From assembly GCA_008508345.1 (NCBI GenBank), contig QNGE01000851.1, positions 32,568 to 96,567 of the forward strand: a stretch of 64,000 nt of DNA, written 5' to 3'. Made by a program: the position numbers and the translations under genes. How positions within the stretch are numbered: position 1 is the stretch's first letter; every line of letters starts with the position of its first letter. This DNA is from Paragonimus westermani. Taxonomy: Eukaryota; Platyhelminthes; Trematoda; Plagiorchiida; Troglotrematidae. Positions 61,071 through 64,000 of this stretch are shown here, one piece after another. The notes beneath the pieces were generated by a model that did no database searches, was not told the origin of the DNA, and saw only the letters and a program-made list of their open reading frames with translations.

Positions 61071-62109
61071 GTTACGGCCTTACTCAACAGCTTATTTACC
61101 AATAGAAAAGACCCCTCGGTTGAAGGCGATAAGTGACTTGCACTAGAGTCGATCACTCTGTCCTACCAGGTATTCGGTTAGATCAGCACGCTTTGTCCGT
61201 TAAGATGAACTTTTTAATGTCCATATTCCAGTGATGGATCAAACCTCAATGGATATCTACATGTCATCTCTATGTATACCATGTGAGGCGCGACTACTGT
61301 CTCGTGCACATTGTGCGCAACCATGTTTCCGATGAGTAAATTAAACCATTGGTTCAACTACGTCATGCAGAGTATAAATCTGAGGTGGTAAGCAATCGAA
61401 AGGTGTGCTGCGCTGATCAATATCACATTAGGAGGCTCAGTGAATAAATGACAATTCGGAACGTCAGGGTTCCGCCATACAGAAGATTTAGATAAAAGTT
61501 TCTGTTTTTGAATAGAATTACCGAAGTTGCATCATCATCAATTCAACACTTTGTTAGATAAATGCAATGTACGCTCCTTCCGTTAGTTGTAACTGTCAAA
61601 TTCCCACCACCCCACTGTCAAGATTTTTGTCAAATTCTATTGATATTATTCAAATTTCGATGGACAAATGTTTTATGGTTGAAAACCTTTGCAACAGAGG
61701 AATAAATGAATCGCTGGGTGACCAGCCAGACAGATGACAGATAAACACAAAAAACTATACTTTAGTATGTCATACACAGATAGTGTTAAATTACGCGCAT
61801 TTCACGGAACCCCGAACTAGCAAGATGCCAAATCGCCTACAAACTTGCGCGCTTCCGAAACTCTCTTTTCACATGTGATTCATGCCAAACCACATGAAGT
61901 ATGAAATTACAATGTGATGTACCCCGGATTAAATTACAACTGTTTAGGGGTTCAAAAACAAGCCATCATTTCAAACACATCTAAGCAAAACTGCATTGTA
62001 TATTCGCGACAAAAGAAGTCATTGTGGTACATTGAATTTGCCCAGTTTATTCATGAGAAGAAACGTGCAGCGAACGAGCTTGTTTTGCAATGCTCAATCA
62101 TCAGGCTGA
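61071..62109. other. No supported gene
   Basis: AT-richer spacer between the LTR-like block and the third PLE relic. No motif was recognised. Confidence 0.35.
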
Positions 62110-63720
62110 CTACTTAGCAGAAATGAACGCGCTGCTTGTAGATAAAACCAAATTCTTTTGTATGGAGACTGAAGATGACAAAACAGTGGCCATTGAAAAA
62201 GCATTTACAAAAACACTGAGATGTATGGAACAACTTCGAGAGAATTAGATCAGTAGGTGGTGTAGTTCTCGGGCTTTGTGGATTATCTGGATTGCACGAA
62301 AACGCAGTGCCGCTACGGCCGATTTTAGATATGGGTAATTCGCCGTATCATACAACGGCAAAAATAGACAGCCGAGTTGTTACATCCAGCTGGGGAAAAT
62401 ACTAGCGACTCATAGTGTCAGCGTCTGTTCTGAATCTGTCGAAACGGTAAAGTAAATGAACGCAAAGAGAGTTCGTTCATCCTCGCTTGATGTCACATCT
62501 CTCTTCACAAATATTCTGCTACCAAGACAATTGAATTTCTCGGTCGGCATATAGAGAGTAATAATATAAACGTGAGAAACCAGTAGAAGAACAAAAGCAG
62601 ATACTGTATCGTACAAATTACTGCGTTCAGATTATGTTTTCTGGTGAATAATACCGCCAAAATGACGGAGTAGCAATGGAGTGACCGTTAGGCAATTTAC
62701 TAGCCGACATTCCTATGGCAAAACTTGAAAATAGTTCACTAGGGGATCACGTAAAGCCACTGGCTCTTCATACACGTTATGTACACGATAGTGTCTGCTT
62801 GGTGCGAGAACATAAATGTTTTAATGAAACACTGATACACTTCAACTGATACACTTCAACTGTTTCACTCTGGAACGCGAATTACCAGTAGGTGTGGCGT
62901 TTTCCGACGCGATCTTGGTGCGTTGTGAGGACTGCACAATACAGCGTACATTATATCGTTAGGCAACCTGGTCAGGACAGTATACCAGTTTTCAATAGCT
63001 TTTTTTTTTACCTCAGAAACAAAATAACAGCATAATGCGATGTTCTCTAGATAGAGCCGTGGAAATCTGCTCAAACTACGTCATAGAAGAAAAACAGTTT
63101 ATATTTAACACACTCTTCGAAATTGGCTACCCATAACAGTTTATTTCCAAACACATGATGATTAGCACAGAGGTAGATATACTGCAAATCGTAGACAAAA
63201 CTCGCCTATATTACGCTGTAATTCAAAGACGATAACAATGATGAAAATATAGCCAGGGACATTAACCTAGCACTTAACAAAACTTATTTCGCGGCTCAAT
63301 TAGGTGTTCTGTTTACCTGTGCACCAGTTTTGCGTCTCCGGCTAAAAGGTACATTTTCTTTACCTGTTGTCTCTTTCTGTGTTTACCGTCTCGTCTTTTT
63401 CTATGGAACAAGCTCTGTGAGCCACACAACAAGGCGATTATCTGAACGCACACAGCAACAGCATCCGTCGTGGCTAGATCGAGGATTGATAAAGGCTTGG
63501 TCATCGGCGGTCATTGAGCACCCGACCGATTCGTTCATGTCGATCTATCGAGTTGGTGGGGCACTTTCGAAGTGGGTCAACGGTAAGTTACTAACCATCG
63601 CGGAAGCCATCGTAATCCACCTACACTCACACCCATTATGCTCACAAAAACATCCGGTGTACACACTGAACCTCCCGTGGCAGTGTACCAATGGCCAAGA
63701 CCGATCTGTTACGTAGGAGT
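62110..63720 (+). pseudogene. Penelope-like element relic, third lineage (RT to GIY-YIG)
   Basis: PLE landmarks occur in order but in several frames. KTFTKTLRCMEQL-like sequence is near 62200. VPLRPILDMGNSPYH is near 62306-62350, motif A SSLDVTSLFTNI near 62478-62513, and motif B DGVAM..PLGNLLAD near 62660-62707 with a stop inside. Motif C reads RYVHDSV near 62775-62796, with His replacing a catalytic Asp. FEIGYP and QFISKHMM are near 63120-63160. LNKTYFAAQLGVLF is near 63276, and a decayed endonuclease follows at about 63370-63490 (SFCVYRLV...TTRRLSERTQQ). The C-terminal VYTLNLPW is near 63657-63680. Stops, frameshifts and the lost Asp make it inactive. A short tandem duplication (ACTGATACACTTCA twice) lies at 62831-62857. 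It is the most decayed of the long PLE copies. Confidence 0.8.
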
Positions 63721-63822
63721 ATTGATTTTCCAAAAACGTTTCAACTGAAGTTACTGGTGGTACAAAAGTGGACCTCACGAGTTTTACGAAATTTACCTTA
63801 GTGATTACTGTAACACACTTTG

Positions 63823-64000
63823 ATGAGTAGTCGGGGATTTGGTTTATTTTCAAGTTGACCATCACTCACATTTGATCGCAGCGTTCGCATTCAGATAGAC
63901 TCCCCAGCCAGCCTCTTTCGAAAAGAAGCACTAGACTCGAGTTTCGCTCTCATTAGAGCTCGTCAGTAGTGCATATCCTTGCCACGGCCGGGATTTGAAC
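63823..64000 (-). mobile_element. tRNA-derived SINE, cut by the window end
   Basis: Minus-strand copy of the SINE family. The tail (TGATGAGTAGTCGGGG on the plus strand) starts near 63823. The body runs through TCACATTTGATCGCAG and AGCACTAGACTCGAG to the B box (GGGATTTGAAC on the plus strand) at the very end. The A box and leader lie beyond the window. It is one of the least diverged copies here, and starts about 100 bp after the PLE relic ending at 63720. Confidence 0.9.

Overview
This window looks like nuclear DNA of a parasitic flatworm. A large-genome digenean trematode or a pseudophyllidean cestode fits best, but the species cannot be fixed from sequence alone. The evidence is moderate GC, long repeat-filled introns with GT..AG junctions, several lineages of Penelope-like elements (PLEs), RTE- and CR1/Jockey-type LINE remnants, a Ty3/Gypsy remnant, and one recurring tRNA-derived SINE. 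There is no bacterial-style gene packing, operon or CRISPR array.

The most important host feature is a split gene on the + strand that I reconstruct as a divergent Axin, the scaffold of the Wnt/beta-catenin destruction complex. Seven candidate exons run from 13425 to 49931: 13425-13972 (RGS-like), 24006-24393 (GSK3-binding-helix-like), 29718-29972 (beta-catenin-binding helix), 35330-35787 (His-rich linker), 39405-39575 (linker), 47136-47489 (start of DIX) and 49778-49931 (probable end of DIX, with stop). The domain order matches animal Axins, and all six junctions keep the reading frame with GT/AG sites. The total is 2328 nt (776 codons including the stop). The 5' exons, including the first RGS helices, were not found and may lie outside the window.

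Mobile DNA fills the introns and flanks. Before the gene lie a LINE relic (4430-5535), a PLE relic preceded by an inverted copy of its own 3' flank (6031-7190), SINE copies (8411-8922) and a second PLE relic (8924-9960). The RGS-to-GSK3 intron holds a nearly intact PLE (17020-18766), again preceded by an inverted copy of its 3' end (16258-17012). Other introns hold Gypsy (26480-27190), RTE LINE with an (ATG)n tail (33240-34140), several SINE copies and a tRNA-like sequence. Downstream are an antisense RTE relic (56720-57195), a GC-rich LTR-like segment (60508-61070), a third PLE relic (62110-63720) and a SINE cut by the window end.

A recurring structural theme is the head-to-head, tails-outward pair: two different PLE lineages and at least three SINE loci share this geometry. 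Long stretches between these features showed nothing I can support and are stated as such. All calls come from reading translations and nucleotide similarity by eye; no database search was run.
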